A DNA stretch of 37,390 bases from Acidobacteriota bacterium (GCA_013287135.1 JABDEK010000038.1:1-37390), one strand, 5' to 3'; positions 8,037 through 15,805 are shown, counted from the stretch's first letter. The notes: a model not told the origin generated them from the sequence alone. Program-made: numbers and translations.

Positions 8037-8466
8037 GCTGATTCGACGGAACCCGGTCGGGCTGGAACGGATCACGGACATCCTGGTTATCCATGTACAT
8101 CCATAATTTCCAGTTCCCCTGTGGATTCTTCCGCCAGATATCCACGTAGCGGTCCCGACGATGAATGGGTGCACCTCCGTTCTTGGGCGTGAGCGTCAAA
8201 TCATGCCACCCATAGTCATAGGCGACATCTCCTTGAATGCGGATCTCGACCACAATCACCGCCAACTTCACCGCAAATTGCTCGAAAAGGCTCTGCAAGC
8301 GAATTGCGAGACGATCCAAACCGGTCTTGCCAAAGCCGCTCGGCTGCTCGCTCGAGAAGTTCACGAGGTCCGGATCCGCAATCGCCAGGATCCGCGCCGC
8401 GTCGCCAAGATTGAAACCCTCCCGAAATTCGGTCTTGCCAACATTGATCGCATACAAATTGTCCAT
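7990..8466 (-). CDS. SnoaL-like / NTF2-fold protein (DUF4440 type)
   Basis: 158 residues on the minus strand, with GGAG just upstream of the ATG. The pattern is that of the NTF2-like fold: MDNLYAINVGKTEFREGFNLGD at the start, a DVAYDYGWHDLTLTPK strand, then RRDRYVDIWRKNPQGNWKLWMYMDN near the end. Proteins of this type are ketosteroid-isomerase-like; many bind small molecules and some are fused to ECF41-type sigma factors. Here the gene is separate, lies between two sigma operons and overlaps the end of the first anti-sigma gene by 47 bases in antisense. Substrate unknown. The last 15 residues lie in the overlap and look poorly conserved, so the true end may be less important. Confidence 0.8.
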   Translation of the reverse strand: MDNLYAINVGKTEFREGFNLGDAARILAIADPDLVNFSSEQPSGFGKTGLDRLAIRLQSLFEQFAVKLAVIVVEIRIQGDVAYDYGWHDLTLTPKNGGAPIHRRDRYVDIWRKNPQGNWKLWMYMDNQDVRDPFQPDRVPSNQPTATGARESSCTTVH

Positions 8467-8894
8467 GTCAACTCCATCTGAATTGGAAGCCGTATTGCAT
8501 CTCTCGAGGCCTAGGAGTCGTCAGATCAAACCGGCGGCAGGTAGCCTCGGAACAGACTCGATTTCAAGACTAGTCGCCACCAGTGCGGCATTTCGCTTCG
8601 CACTTTTTATCGGATGATTACGCGCACGATGTGAAAGTCAACATCCGTACGTGTGATGTGATTGAAATAGTTAGTTCCTTTCAGATTTCAGATGAACAGA
8701 CCAGCATTCCTACCGGCGGACTGTTTCAGATGCCGGCCGCTTTCGATACGGACTTCGCGAGATGAGACGGTGGGGAAACGAAAAAGATGCGAAAAATCTG
8801 CTTGGCCGGCGGGGAGGCGCCCTAAGGTTGCGCGCAGGCAAACCAGAGACGTAAACTTGGCGATCGTGGATCAGCGCCATCTGACGGTGGGCGA
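8467..8894 (+). other. Divergent intergenic region, no gene seen
   Basis: 428 bases between the SnoaL-like gene (leftward) and the AhpD-sigma fusion gene (rightward). Short frames at 8583-8765 and 8692-8898 show no family pattern. Both promoters must lie here, but no clear -35/-10 pair was identified. Confidence 0.5.
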
Positions 8895-10721
8895 ATGAGC
8901 TTTCTCAGCGAAGTTCGACTCAAAGACAAATTCGGGCCCTTTGTTGAGTTTCAAGCGGGGCTGGGATTCGTCCCGAATCTTGTTCTAGCACAAAGCTTGC
9001 TGCCTCGGCTCATCGAGGCCCAGGCGATGCTTGAAAGTGCCGTGCGCTTGCGGGAAGGAGCGATTCCCCGAGTCCAGAAGGAACGAATCCTTCTAATTGT
9101 TGCAGCGGAGCGACAAGACACGTATTGCGTAGCCTTGGATAGCAAGATCTTGTCTTCGCTTGGCCTTCTGGAAGTTCAAATCGATAGTCTCTTGGCCGAC
9201 TACCGGAACGTGGATCTCTCGGGATCTGAGTTAGCCTGTCTGCAATTTTGTCTCAAACTAAGCCACCATGCCCCCTCCGTGTGTTCGGAAGACATTGATG
9301 CGTTGCGGGCGTGCGGATTCGGGGACGAATCAATATTCGAAGCCGTCGTCGTAACGGCCTTAGCCGTTTACCGCTGCACGCTGTCGCTGGGGTTGGGCCC
9401 GGAGCCGGATTTCGGAGCGCGAAAGCTCCCGTCGACGAGAATCGTTCAGCAACATGGCCCAGCGTCCCACGGCTTGTTGTCCGGCTCTCATGAGGCGGGA
9501 CAACGAAACGGGCCCTATGTGCGCGCTCCCTACCTGAGCCCCAAGACATTTTCACCTTTTGCCATCGTTCAGAAGAGTCATGGATTCATACCGAACTTTT
9601 TCCGCGCTCAGAGTTTACGACCCGACTTGCTCGAAGCGGAGCTAGAAGCAGTGGGCAGGATCCTGCTTCCCGAGGAAGCTCTGACCCGGGTGCAAAAGGA
9701 ATCCATTTTGCTCGCGGTGTCGGCAGCGAATCTCAACTCCTATTGTGTTGCCATGCATTGCAACCTGTTACGCGGCTTGGGTAAGCCCTCGGAGGAGGGC
9801 GACCAGATCGCGGTGGACTATCATGAGGCGAACCTGTCGGTCGCCGACGAGGCGCTGCTTGACTTCGCTGTCAAATTGGGAACGCGCGGTCCGGAGTTTT
9901 CTGGTCGGGACGTTGTCAAGCTCCAAGCGCTTGGTTTCACTGAAGAACAGATTTTGGAATGCGTGGTGGTAACCGCTCTCAATAATTTCGCAAACACACT
10001 GCAAATGGGGCTCGGAATCGAACCGGATTTTGCGCCTCCTCCGGCCTTTGAAGAAAATAAAGTGCATCTTGCGGACGCAGTCGCCACTCCTATTGGTCGC
10101 GAGGGCGGAGTGTATCGCGGCGACGTAATCCAGGACCTAGACGCTGGACTAGTCGCCCAGGCGCAGGATGGGAAGCTGGAGGCCTTCGAAGAGTTGGTTC
10201 GCCGTCATACCCAGTTGATTTATCGCACCCTGATGGCGATGTTGGGAAAGCCTCCCGATGCGCAGGACGCCCTGCAGGATACGCTCTTGAACGCGTTCAA
10301 GCACATCGGCGGATTTCAGGGGCGGTCGAAGTTTTCCACTTGGCTGGTCAGTATTGCCAGGAATACGGCGCTGCAGCGGTTACGGGCCAGAAAAGACGTA
10401 GAGAGCCTGGATGAGCCTGAGCGCGGGGAAGAGGGCGACTTTCGCCCTCGTCAAGTGCGGTCTTGGGCGGACAACCCCGAACAGTTGCATTCTAAATCGG
10501 AAATCCAGCAACTCGTTGAGGCGGGGATCTTGGGGCTCCCCGCCAAGTACCGCGTGGTAGTCGTCCTCCGCGATATCGAGCAGCTTTCAACGGACGAAGT
10601 TGCCCGGGAGCTGGGCCTAGGCGTGCCTGCTGTGAAGACGCGTCTGCTCAGGGGACGGCTCATGCTGCGAGAGTGGCTTTCGCCTCACTTCACAGCCAGT
10701 ACCAAGGGAGCAGTAAAATGA
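8895..10721 (+). CDS. Fusion of two AhpD-like (peroxidase-related) domains with an ECF sigma factor
   Basis: 608 residues. Residues about 10-175 and 215-380 are two related AhpD/carboxymuconolactone-decarboxylase-fold domains: 'GFVPNLVLAQSLLP' pairs with 'GFIPNFFRAQSLRP', and 'RVQKERILLIVAAERQDTYC' with 'RVQKESILLAVSAANLNSYC'. The second keeps C284, H288 and C289; the first keeps only C78, so it looks inactive as a peroxidase. Residues 420-600 are an ECF sigma factor: region 2 (DAQDALQDTLLNAFKHIGGF, then KFSTWLVSIARNTALQRL) and region 4 (TDEVARELGLGVPAVKTRLLRG). The stop overlaps the anti-sigma start (ATGA). A plausible reading is a sigma factor whose release is set by a thiol redox state in its own N-terminus. 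The fusion is continuous in one frame with no sign of a stop or shift. Confidence 0.9.
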   Translation: MSFLSEVRLKDKFGPFVEFQAGLGFVPNLVLAQSLLPRLIEAQAMLESAVRLREGAIPRVQKERILLIVAAERQDTYCVALDSKILSSLGLLEVQIDSLLADYRNVDLSGSELACLQFCLKLSHHAPSVCSEDIDALRACGFGDESIFEAVVVTALAVYRCTLSLGLGPEPDFGARKLPSTRIVQQHGPASHGLLSGSHEAGQRNGPYVRAPYLSPKTFSPFAIVQKSHGFIPNFFRAQSLRPDLLEAELEAVGRILLPEEALTRVQKESILLAVSAANLNSYCVAMHCNLLRGLGKPSEEGDQIAVDYHEANLSVADEALLDFAVKLGTRGPEFSGRDVVKLQALGFTEEQILECVVVTALNNFANTLQMGLGIEPDFAPPPAFEENKVHLADAVATPIGREGGVYRGDVIQDLDAGLVAQAQDGKLEAFEELVRRHTQLIYRTLMAMLGKPPDAQDALQDTLLNAFKHIGGFQGRSKFSTWLVSIARNTALQRLRARKDVESLDEPERGEEGDFRPRQVRSWADNPEQLHSKSEIQQLVEAGILGLPAKYRVVVVLRDIEQLSTDEVARELGLGVPAVKTRLLRGRLMLREWLSPHFTASTKGAVK

Positions 10722-10960
10722 TCACATGTGAGGAATTCTTCGCGGAGTTCGCCGACTACATGGAGAACCAGGTGTCACCGGAGATCCGCAAGGAACTCAA
10801 TCTGCACTTGTCCCAGTGCCGCGCTTGCCGAGTACTCTACGATACCAGCCTCAAGACCGTCAAAATCGTAACTGAAAGTGGTTCGTTCGAATTACCTCAC
10901 AGTGTCTCCGACCCAATCATCGACTGTGTCATGGCGAAGCTGCGAAAAGACCGCAGTTAA
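10718..10960 (+). CDS. Zinc-finger anti-sigma factor for the AhpD-sigma fusion
   Basis: 80 residues from ATG 10718, which overlaps the sigma stop by 4 bases; AGGGAG lies 7 bases upstream. The zinc pattern is ITCEEF then H-x3-C-x2-C (HLSQCRAC). No membrane segment. It shares length and layout with the anti-sigma at 7791, including the ending (SDPIIDCVMAKLRKDRS compares with SERLYKKIRERLSP), so the two sigma/anti-sigma pairs probably arose by duplication, after or before one sigma gained AhpD domains. It should inhibit the sigma part of the upstream fusion. Its last 69 bases overlap an open frame on the other strand. Confidence 0.85.
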   Translation: MITCEEFFAEFADYMENQVSPEIRKELNLHLSQCRACRVLYDTSLKTVKIVTESGSFELPHSVSDPIIDCVMAKLRKDRS

Positions 10961-11194
10961 CACGAGAGCTGGAACCGCTCCAGCAGGCTGCGCTTTGCAC
11001 CACCTGTCGCAGGCTGAATCGATCGTTGACGAGTGCGACTCCTTCAGCGTTACAAGGTTCACTTCGCAGTGTTCGGCGATGGCTCCGTGGACACTGAAAA
11101 TCACTGGCTGAGACTCACCCGGCAAATGCGCAATGCGGATGGGCCCCTCCTTCCGTTCAATACGCGACTTGGAGATGTACACGACATCGCTCAT
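10892..11194 (-). pseudogene. Gene fragment with strong start, possibly OsmC-like N-terminus
   Basis: The start is convincing: AAGGAGGAG lies directly before the ATG at 11194 on the minus strand. The first 60 residues (MSDVVYISKSRIERKEGPIR, then PGESQPVIFSVHGAIAEH and HSSTID) look like the beginning of OsmC-like proteins, as I remember them, where an ATGG stretch would follow. Here that stretch (ATGG) appears only in another frame, and the open frame then runs into the end of the anti-sigma gene and stops at 10892 with about 100 residues. Most likely a gene decayed by frameshift and truncation. The family name is uncertain. Confidence 0.4.
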
Positions 11195-11390
11195 GCTCTC
11201 CTCCTTTATGGCTTGGTTCGGCTACTTCATCTCTCCATTCCGGGGACTCTCCGGCCAAGAGACGGGAGTGACGGAACGCGCTTGCAAAGCAGGAGCTCTC
11301 GCCAAGTAAGCGCGGAACGCCTGCCGTTTGCAATTTGAGTCTAAAGAGTAAGAGCCGAACTGCTCGTTATGGTTCGGAGCAACGTTGGAG

Positions 11391-11444
11391 CAATCTAAGT
11401 ATGCCCGAAGGTGATAAGCGCATCCAAAGCGACGACTTAGATTG
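11391..11444. repeat. Perfect 10-bp inverted repeat next to tRNA fragment
   Basis: CAATCTAAGT at 11391-11400 is the exact reverse complement of ACTTAGATTG at 11435-11444, with a 34-base loop. It lies 12 bases before the tRNA-Ala fragment. The position suggests an integrase arm or hairpin at an island end, but no protein in the window can be matched to it. The rest of the 11195-11455 stretch holds no gene that I can see. Confidence 0.45.
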
Positions 11445-11455
11445 ATATTACCCTA

Positions 11456-11502
11456 GCTTTGCAAGCAGGGGGTCACCGGTTCGATCCCGGTCACGTCCAC
11501 CA
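11456..11502 (+). repeat. 3' half of tRNA-Ala(TGC), attachment-site-like
   Basis: 47 bases equal to the 3' part of a tRNA: anticodon loop TTTGCAA with anticodon TGC (alanine), the 3' side of the anticodon stem, a variable loop, an intact T-arm (ACCGG TTCGATC CCGGT) and the acceptor 3' strand ending in CCACCA. The D-arm and 5' acceptor strand are absent upstream, so it is not a working tRNA. Fragments like this are left when an element integrates in a tRNA gene. Related copies lie at 21270, 24958 and 26207. Confidence 0.75.
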
Positions 11503-11573
11503 ACTTTTTCTCTGATTGCAAAACACTTACTGAATTCATCTCTTCTCCAACCCCTCGTTTTTCGTGCACTGGA

Positions 11574-11611
11574 GTGAACCCCTAAAGTGAGACAGTTTCA
11601 TGATGCACACT
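11574..11611 (+). repeat. Left terminal inverted repeat (outer) of the IS3-type element
   Basis: Begins GTGAACCCCT, contains GTGAGACAG and ends TGCACACT. Pairs with the reverse complement of 13111-13147 over most positions with a few mismatches. A partial third copy is at 21056. Confidence 0.6.
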
Positions 11612-11719
11612 TTGCGAAATTGACCCGACCCCCTTTTTGAGACATTTTCTGGGTTGAATTCGAGAGCCTGGTGATGCTCCATGGTCCGGTTTTTCTGGCC
11701 TTCGGCGGCCTAAAGTAAC

Positions 11720-12562
11720 TCACTTCAACTCCTCAACACAAACAGCATCTTGGGTGGACTCATTCGTCCTTTCCGCTGCGGAAAGGACGAATGACCGTTG
11801 CATCACCGCCTGCGCAAATTCCTGCGGCGTTCGATCGGCCAGTGAGCTGTGTGGGCGCTGCTGATTGTAGTCACGCTTCCATCTCTGAATCTTTGACCGT
11901 GCAGCGGCCAGATCGAGGAACACTTCGACGTTCAAGCACTCGTCCCGCAGTCGGCCATTGAAGCTCTCGATATAGCCATTCTCAGCCGGCTTTCCAGACC
12001 GAATGAAATCTAGCTTCACGCCGGTCTGATGAGCCCAGTAATCCATTGCCTGACCAGCGAACTCCGAGCCGTTATCTGAAGTGATCGATTGGGGTGCTCC
12101 TCGCAGCGCAATCACACGCTCCAACTGTTCGGAAACTTTCTCTCCGGTCTGCGATCGATCGGCATGAGCGCACAAGCATTCGCGCGTGTACTGATCAACC
12201 ACCGTCAGGATTCTGAACCATCGCCCGTCCACCAGGCGGTCACTCACGAAGTCCATGCTCCACCTTTGGTTCGGATAACTCGCTTCTGCAAGCCTGATCC
12301 GTGCATGGGCTACTCTCTTGGCTCTCTTCTTCATCCGTAGCTCCAGCCCTTCTTCTCGGTAGAGTCGGTACACACGCTTCGTGTTCACGTGCCAACCTTC
12401 TCGCCGCAACAGGACCGTCAGTCTCCGATAACCGTAGCGGAGTCGCGTCGAAGCTAGATCCCGCAATCGTACTCGCAGTTCCCTCTGAGGATCGCGCCGG
12501 CTCTGGTAGCGATTCGTCCAACGCGTAATTCCGATCAGCCCGCAAGCGCGCAATTCATTCAA
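11720..12562 (-). CDS. IS3-family transposase orfB (DDE integrase core)
   Basis: 280 residues as an independent frame from a TTG at 12562; in life it is more likely read as a fusion with orfA by -1 frameshifting at 12619-12625. The N-terminal part is the HTH_21-like region (RLRYGYRRLTVLLRREGW), followed by the DDE core: RWSMDFVSD (first D), ITSDNGSEFAG (second D) and YIESFNGRLRDECL (E). The end PHSSLADRTPQEFA is typical of IS3. All catalytic residues are present, so the enzyme could be active. Close in type to the IS407-like group. It interrupts the start of the accessory region just after the tRNA fragment. Confidence 0.9.
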   Translation of the reverse strand: MNELRACGLIGITRWTNRYQSRRDPQRELRVRLRDLASTRLRYGYRRLTVLLRREGWHVNTKRVYRLYREEGLELRMKKRAKRVAHARIRLAEASYPNQRWSMDFVSDRLVDGRWFRILTVVDQYTRECLCAHADRSQTGEKVSEQLERVIALRGAPQSITSDNGSEFAGQAMDYWAHQTGVKLDFIRSGKPAENGYIESFNGRLRDECLNVEVFLDLAAARSKIQRWKRDYNQQRPHSSLADRTPQEFAQAVMQRSFVLSAAERTNESTQDAVCVEELK

Positions 12563-12612
12563 CTGGTACGCCTGTCGTATTTCGCGTACGAGTTCACGGC
12601 GCTTGGCGGGCT

Positions 12613-12879
12613 TCAGTGCTTTTTTGAGAGTACCTCCTGCAGGATGTGCTTATCCAACGTGAGGTCCGCCACGATCCCCTTCAGCTTGCGATTTTCTTCT
12701 CGCAGTTGCCTCAGCTCTCGCACCTCGTTCAATCCCAATCCTCCGTATCGACGCCTCCACCTGTAGACCGCCTGCGGCGTTACTCCCATCTCCCGGCAAA
12801 CCTCGATGACCTTCTTGCCTCCCTCGATCTGCCGTAAGGCATAGACGATTTGCTCCTCCGTGTGTCCCTTCCTCGGCAT
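12613..12879 (-). CDS. IS3-family transposase orfA (helix-turn-helix)
   Basis: 88 residues. A helix-turn-helix at residues about 20-45 (IEVCREMGVTPQAVYRWRRR) binds the element's ends; a leucine-zipper-like stretch follows (LRQLREENRKLKGIVADLTL) and the IS407-type ending DKHILQEVLSKK. Its frame runs through the slippery AAAAAAG and stops 4 bases later, so the normal product is orfA alone while a fraction of ribosomes shift into orfB. Start by ATG at 12879. Length is normal for the family. Confidence 0.9.
   Translation of the reverse strand: MPRKGHTEEQIVYALRQIEGGKKVIEVCREMGVTPQAVYRWRRRYGGLGLNEVRELRQLREENRKLKGIVADLTLDKHILQEVLSKKH
12619..12625 (-). promoter_or_regulatory. Programmed -1 frameshift heptamer (A6G) of the IS3 element
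   Basis: On the minus strand the orfA codons read TCA AAA AAG CAC TGA, giving the slippery heptamer A-AAA-AAG. A shift of one base back enters the orfB frame (AAA AAA GCA CTG AAG), which is open up to the DDE core. The position, four bases before the orfA stop, is typical for IS3 elements making OrfAB. Confidence 0.8.
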
Positions 12880-13110
12880 GGCTCCTCCTCCGTGCCCGTC
12901 CAGAGAAGCACACCCACCTCGCCGCTTTCAACTTTCCGACTGTCTCGTTTTTGGGTTTTGGGTCAAAATCGCAAAAACAGGCCGGAAAGGCGCGCGGCGG
13001 CGTTTCACAGCACCACGGCGCACATCCCAGACGGCAGTTTATCCGGATATCGAAGGCGCGACTCGGGACTCGAATGCAAGTTTCCAGGCCTTTGTGGGCT
13101 TCAAAACCAG

Positions 13111-13147
13111 AGTGTGATGCACACATTTGTCTCAACTTGGGGTTCAC
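13111..13147 (-). repeat. Right terminal inverted repeat (outer) of the IS3-type element
   Basis: Reads AGTGTGATGCACA, TTTGTCTCAAC and TTGGGGTTCAC on the plus strand, the counterpart of 11574-11611. Confidence 0.6.
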
Positions 13148-13523
13148 GTCCCAGAATTTTCGGTTAACCCAAGTATCCGCACATGTGTGCTACTTCTGGT
13201 CGTCGCCCTTCCGAATAGACGAAGGGAACACCCTGCCTGGTGTGCTCTGACAGGTGTTTGGCAGATGGTCTGGACCCGGTGCGTATGCCTCCCAAGCAGG
13301 TGAACCAGCTAGGCTGCTACTGTCCTGCATATCGCTCGAAACGTAACAAAACAAGGGATAAGTCATCGGGCTGATGTCGCTCGGCAGATTCTATGGATGA
13401 CATCTCAAAGCCGCAGTCGTCCCGTTCCGCTGTGGATATTTCTAGTAATTAAGAGTCGTGGCGTTTGCACGGCACCGTTCCATGAATCTTCATCTTGTAC
13501 CGGGGCATGCTGCTGCGATCCAG
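13148..13523. other. Intergenic region after the IS element, no clear gene
   Basis: 376 bases. On the minus strand a short frame ends here (reading PGRVFPSSIRKGDDQK and a stop), which may be the remnant tail of a gene cut by the insertion, but I cannot name it. Nothing else was recognised. Confidence 0.35.
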
Positions 13524-13985
13524 TTACTCGTATACCTCCCATGGCTTAATGGAATGTTCGAAATGTTCCATGTCTACCCTCTTCCGGTTAAATCGAACTC
13601 CCTCCAACTTCAAGCGTGCTCGTTGCTCGTGTGCACCGGCGCCGCGCAGTCTTATCTCGCCGCCGGCACCTACGACGCGATGCCACGGCAATTGATCTAC
13701 AGGATCGGTGCGTAACAGGCGTGCGACGGCACGATGGTACCGTGGATAGCCGGCTGCCGCAGCAACTCCTCCATAGGTACTTACTCTCCCGGGCGGAATG
13801 GAAAGGATCATGCGCCGAAACGCAAGGTCACGCTCCTCGTTCGGCCGTAGAGCATCAAGTAATAGCCTCCGTTTAGATCGCTCAACTGAGAGTTGATCCA
13901 AGACAAAGCTCTTCGAGAGAGCCCGTTGTTTCGATTTGGATTTCTTGCCCATTTGTCTGTAAACGACAAACACCAAACGGGGCAT
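13524..13985 (-). CDS. Alkyltransferase-like DNA-binding protein (ATL, MGMT-related)
   Basis: 153 residues. The C-terminal 90 residues match the DNA-binding domain of O6-methylguanine methyltransferases: FRRMILSIPPGRVSTYGGVAAAAGYP (helix-turn-helix, arginine finger) and RTDPVDQLPWHRVVGAGGEI. The reactive cysteine of MGMT (PCHRV) is replaced by tryptophan (PWHRV), the mark of ATL proteins, which bind O6-alkylguanine and pass it to nucleotide excision repair. A basic extension of about 50 residues precedes the domain; ATG at 13952 is an alternative start. It lies 14 bases after the PEP mutase-like gene on the same strand, so it is the last gene of a three-gene leftward unit. Confidence 0.85.
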   Translation of the reverse strand: MPRLVFVVYRQMGKKSKSKQRALSKSFVLDQLSVERSKRRLLLDALRPNEERDLAFRRMILSIPPGRVSTYGGVAAAAGYPRYHRAVARLLRTDPVDQLPWHRVVGAGGEIRLRGAGAHEQRARLKLEGVRFNRKRVDMEHFEHSIKPWEVYE

Positions 13986-13999
13986 CACGGAATGATCTT

Positions 14000-14767
14000 C
14001 TATTGGGGGATCGCTTTGCGCGCTGCCTCTTGAAGAGCGCTGATCGTTATGACGTAGGGGTCAGCTCCGAAGCTCACTCGGGCGACGCCTCGCTTTGCGA
14101 GTGCACTTATGTTTGCGCCCTGGCTGACCATGATATTGACCGGCAAGGGCGACGCCTTCGTTAGCTCTGCGATCAAAGCCAGGTCGGCCAACCCAGGGAC
14201 GAATAGGCCATCCGCACCAGCCCCTGCATAGGCTTCAGCCCGCTCAAGCGCCTTTGCAACGAGGGATGCGTTGTGTTCGTCTTGCGATACCTGGATGAAG
14301 ACGTCGGTTCTTGCGTTTATAAAGAAAGAAACGTTTGTCTCATCAGCCTTTTGGCGAGCATGCCGTATCCGATCAACCTGGTGCTTTGTTTCCCGAAGGG
14401 AACCGTTCTCCGGAAAGCTGTCTTCCAGGTTGCAACCGATAGCACCAGCCTTGATGACCAGAGCGATCGTTTGACCCACTTTCCTGGGCGTGTCTCCATA
14501 ACCGCTCTCCACATCCACTGTCACCGGCAACTCCGTCGCTTCGGTGATCCGGCGAAGGTTATCGATCGCAAAGGTGAGCGGCGTGTGTTCACCGTCCGCA
14601 TAACCACTCGCCTCTGAAACTGCCCAACTGCTGGTAGCGAGAGCTTTAGCGCCTGTCTCCGCCACGGCCTTGGCACTTCCCGGATCCCAGATGTTAAAGA
14701 GCATGAGCGGCTCGCCCGGAACATGCAGCTTGTGAAAGCGCTTGGCCTTTTGTAGTTGGGTCGTCAT
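14000..14767 (-). CDS. Isocitrate lyase/PEP mutase superfamily protein
   Basis: 255 residues, starting at ATG 14767 with AGGAGAAG upstream. Motifs of the PEP mutase/isocitrate lyase barrel: FNIWDPGSAKAVAETGAKAL, TSSWAVSEASGYADG, the metal-site strand VTVDVESGYGD, GCNLEDS and FFINARTDVF. Relatives include 2-methylisocitrate lyase, oxaloacetate hydrolase and phosphonopyruvate hydrolase; this group is usually annotated only at superfamily level, and the substrate cannot be told from sequence. It would cleave or form a C-C or C-P bond next to a carboxylate using Mg2+. It follows the hydrolase gene by 103 bases and precedes the ATL gene by 14, on the same strand. Confidence 0.85.
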   Translation of the reverse strand: MTTQLQKAKRFHKLHVPGEPLMLFNIWDPGSAKAVAETGAKALATSSWAVSEASGYADGEHTPLTFAIDNLRRITEATELPVTVDVESGYGDTPRKVGQTIALVIKAGAIGCNLEDSFPENGSLRETKHQVDRIRHARQKADETNVSFFINARTDVFIQVSQDEHNASLVAKALERAEAYAGAGADGLFVPGLADLALIAELTKASPLPVNIMVSQGANISALAKRGVARVSFGADPYVITISALQEAARKAIPQ

Positions 14768-14870
14768 CTCTTCTCCTAAGTGGTTTGTGAGGAATTTGAA
14801 CTGTGAATCAGAAGACAGGCCGCCATCGCTTGCGTTCTGCCAGAAGAGGAACGGCAGTGCGGCCTTGTCA

Positions 14871-15756
14871 TTATTCAGTCTGTTTCCAAAACCCGCGCAG
14901 TTCACGGTTGAATTCTTCCGGGCGCTCTTCGGGAAAAAAGATTCTTGCGCCTTTAAACTCCACGCGACGTTGTGTTCCCGGAATCGCATCGGCCAACCAG
15001 TGAGACCATTTGACATCGAAGTAGATGTCGTCGGTTCCCCAGACGATCAGAGTGGGAGCCTTCAACCGCTTTAACTTCGGTTCAATCGCAACGGTGTGCT
15101 TGTTGTCGAAAGCCCCCGACAAAGCGCTCCAGGTCACGGGTACGCTCGTTCGAAGCAAGGAAGGGACGGAGGTAGTTTTCGATCGTTTCATCGGTCACGT
15201 TTTCTGGGTGCTCATACGCCGGACCCAACGCATCTGGAGAACGGTATATCGACTTGTCCGAGAGCATCGCTTCGAGCGTGCCGCGCAAACCTCCGGCTTT
15301 CACCATCGCAACAAAGGGCTTGAATGCCTCGGGCGGCCAGTTGTCGTGCGTGTCGCAGTTCGTGAGCGTGATAGTTCGAACGCGTTCCGGGTAGAGAGCC
15401 GAGAATATCTGCGAGATACCGCCGCCACTATCGTTTCCGACAAGATCCACCTTATCGATGTTCAACGCATCGAGAAATTCGCTGAGCATCTTGGCATTCG
15501 CGGTGACCGATACGTTCTGGTCCGGCGCGACTTCCGTGTCGCCGTGCGCAAGTAGGTCGACCGCGATCGTGCGGCGAAGATTGGAGAGTCCCGTCTGTTG
15601 GTGACGCCAAAGATGTCCGTTTAGCAAAACGCCGTGCACGAACAGTGCAACCGGACCAGATCCTTGGTCGGAATAGCTGATGCGCCCAGAAGGTGTCGAT
15701 ACACTGCGTTTCACCGATTGTGACTTATTTGCTGTTGCGCGACTGACGGTAAACAC
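14871..15756 (-). pseudogene. Alpha/beta hydrolase, frameshifted
   Basis: Two overlapping frames on the minus strand together make one hydrolase of about 295 residues. The first (15756 to about 15113) holds SYSDQGSGPVALFVHGVLLN (oxyanion region) and the nucleophile elbow VGNDSGGG, with Asp in the nucleophile position as in haloalkane dehalogenase or epoxide hydrolase relatives. The second (to 14871) holds APTLIVWGTDD (acid residue) and FFPEERPEEF. They join at RFVGGF/GAFDNK if one G is removed from the five-G run at 15113-15117. The usual catalytic His before FFPEER appears to be replaced (KGARIFF). Start: GTG at 15756 with GGAGGAAC upstream. Divergent from the regulator gene across a shared operator. 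Confidence 0.7.
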
Positions 15757-15805
15757 GTGAGGAGTTCCTCCAGCCCCAGTTTCGGACTCATCGATTTGGC
15801 AGAAC

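Larger units (their letters stand above)
11574..13147 (-). mobile_element. IS3-family insertion sequence
   Basis: About 1.57 kb holding orfA and orfB on the minus strand with a -1 frameshift signal. The ends form imperfect inverted repeats of about 38 bases (11574-11611 and 13111-13147), sharing GTGAACCCC, then TGAGACA, then the reading TGCA..CACT. A second, inner inverted pair (around 11613-11655 and 12930-12975, sharing TTTGCGA, TTGACCC and TTTTTGAGACA) would give a more usual 1.36-kb IS3; I cannot decide which pair is the true end. No clear short target duplication was seen at the outer ends. Confidence 0.75.

Noticed and set aside
11456-11502. A working tRNA-Ala gene
   Set aside because: Only the anticodon loop, T-arm and 3' acceptor strand are present; the 40 bases upstream contain no D-arm or 5' acceptor strand.
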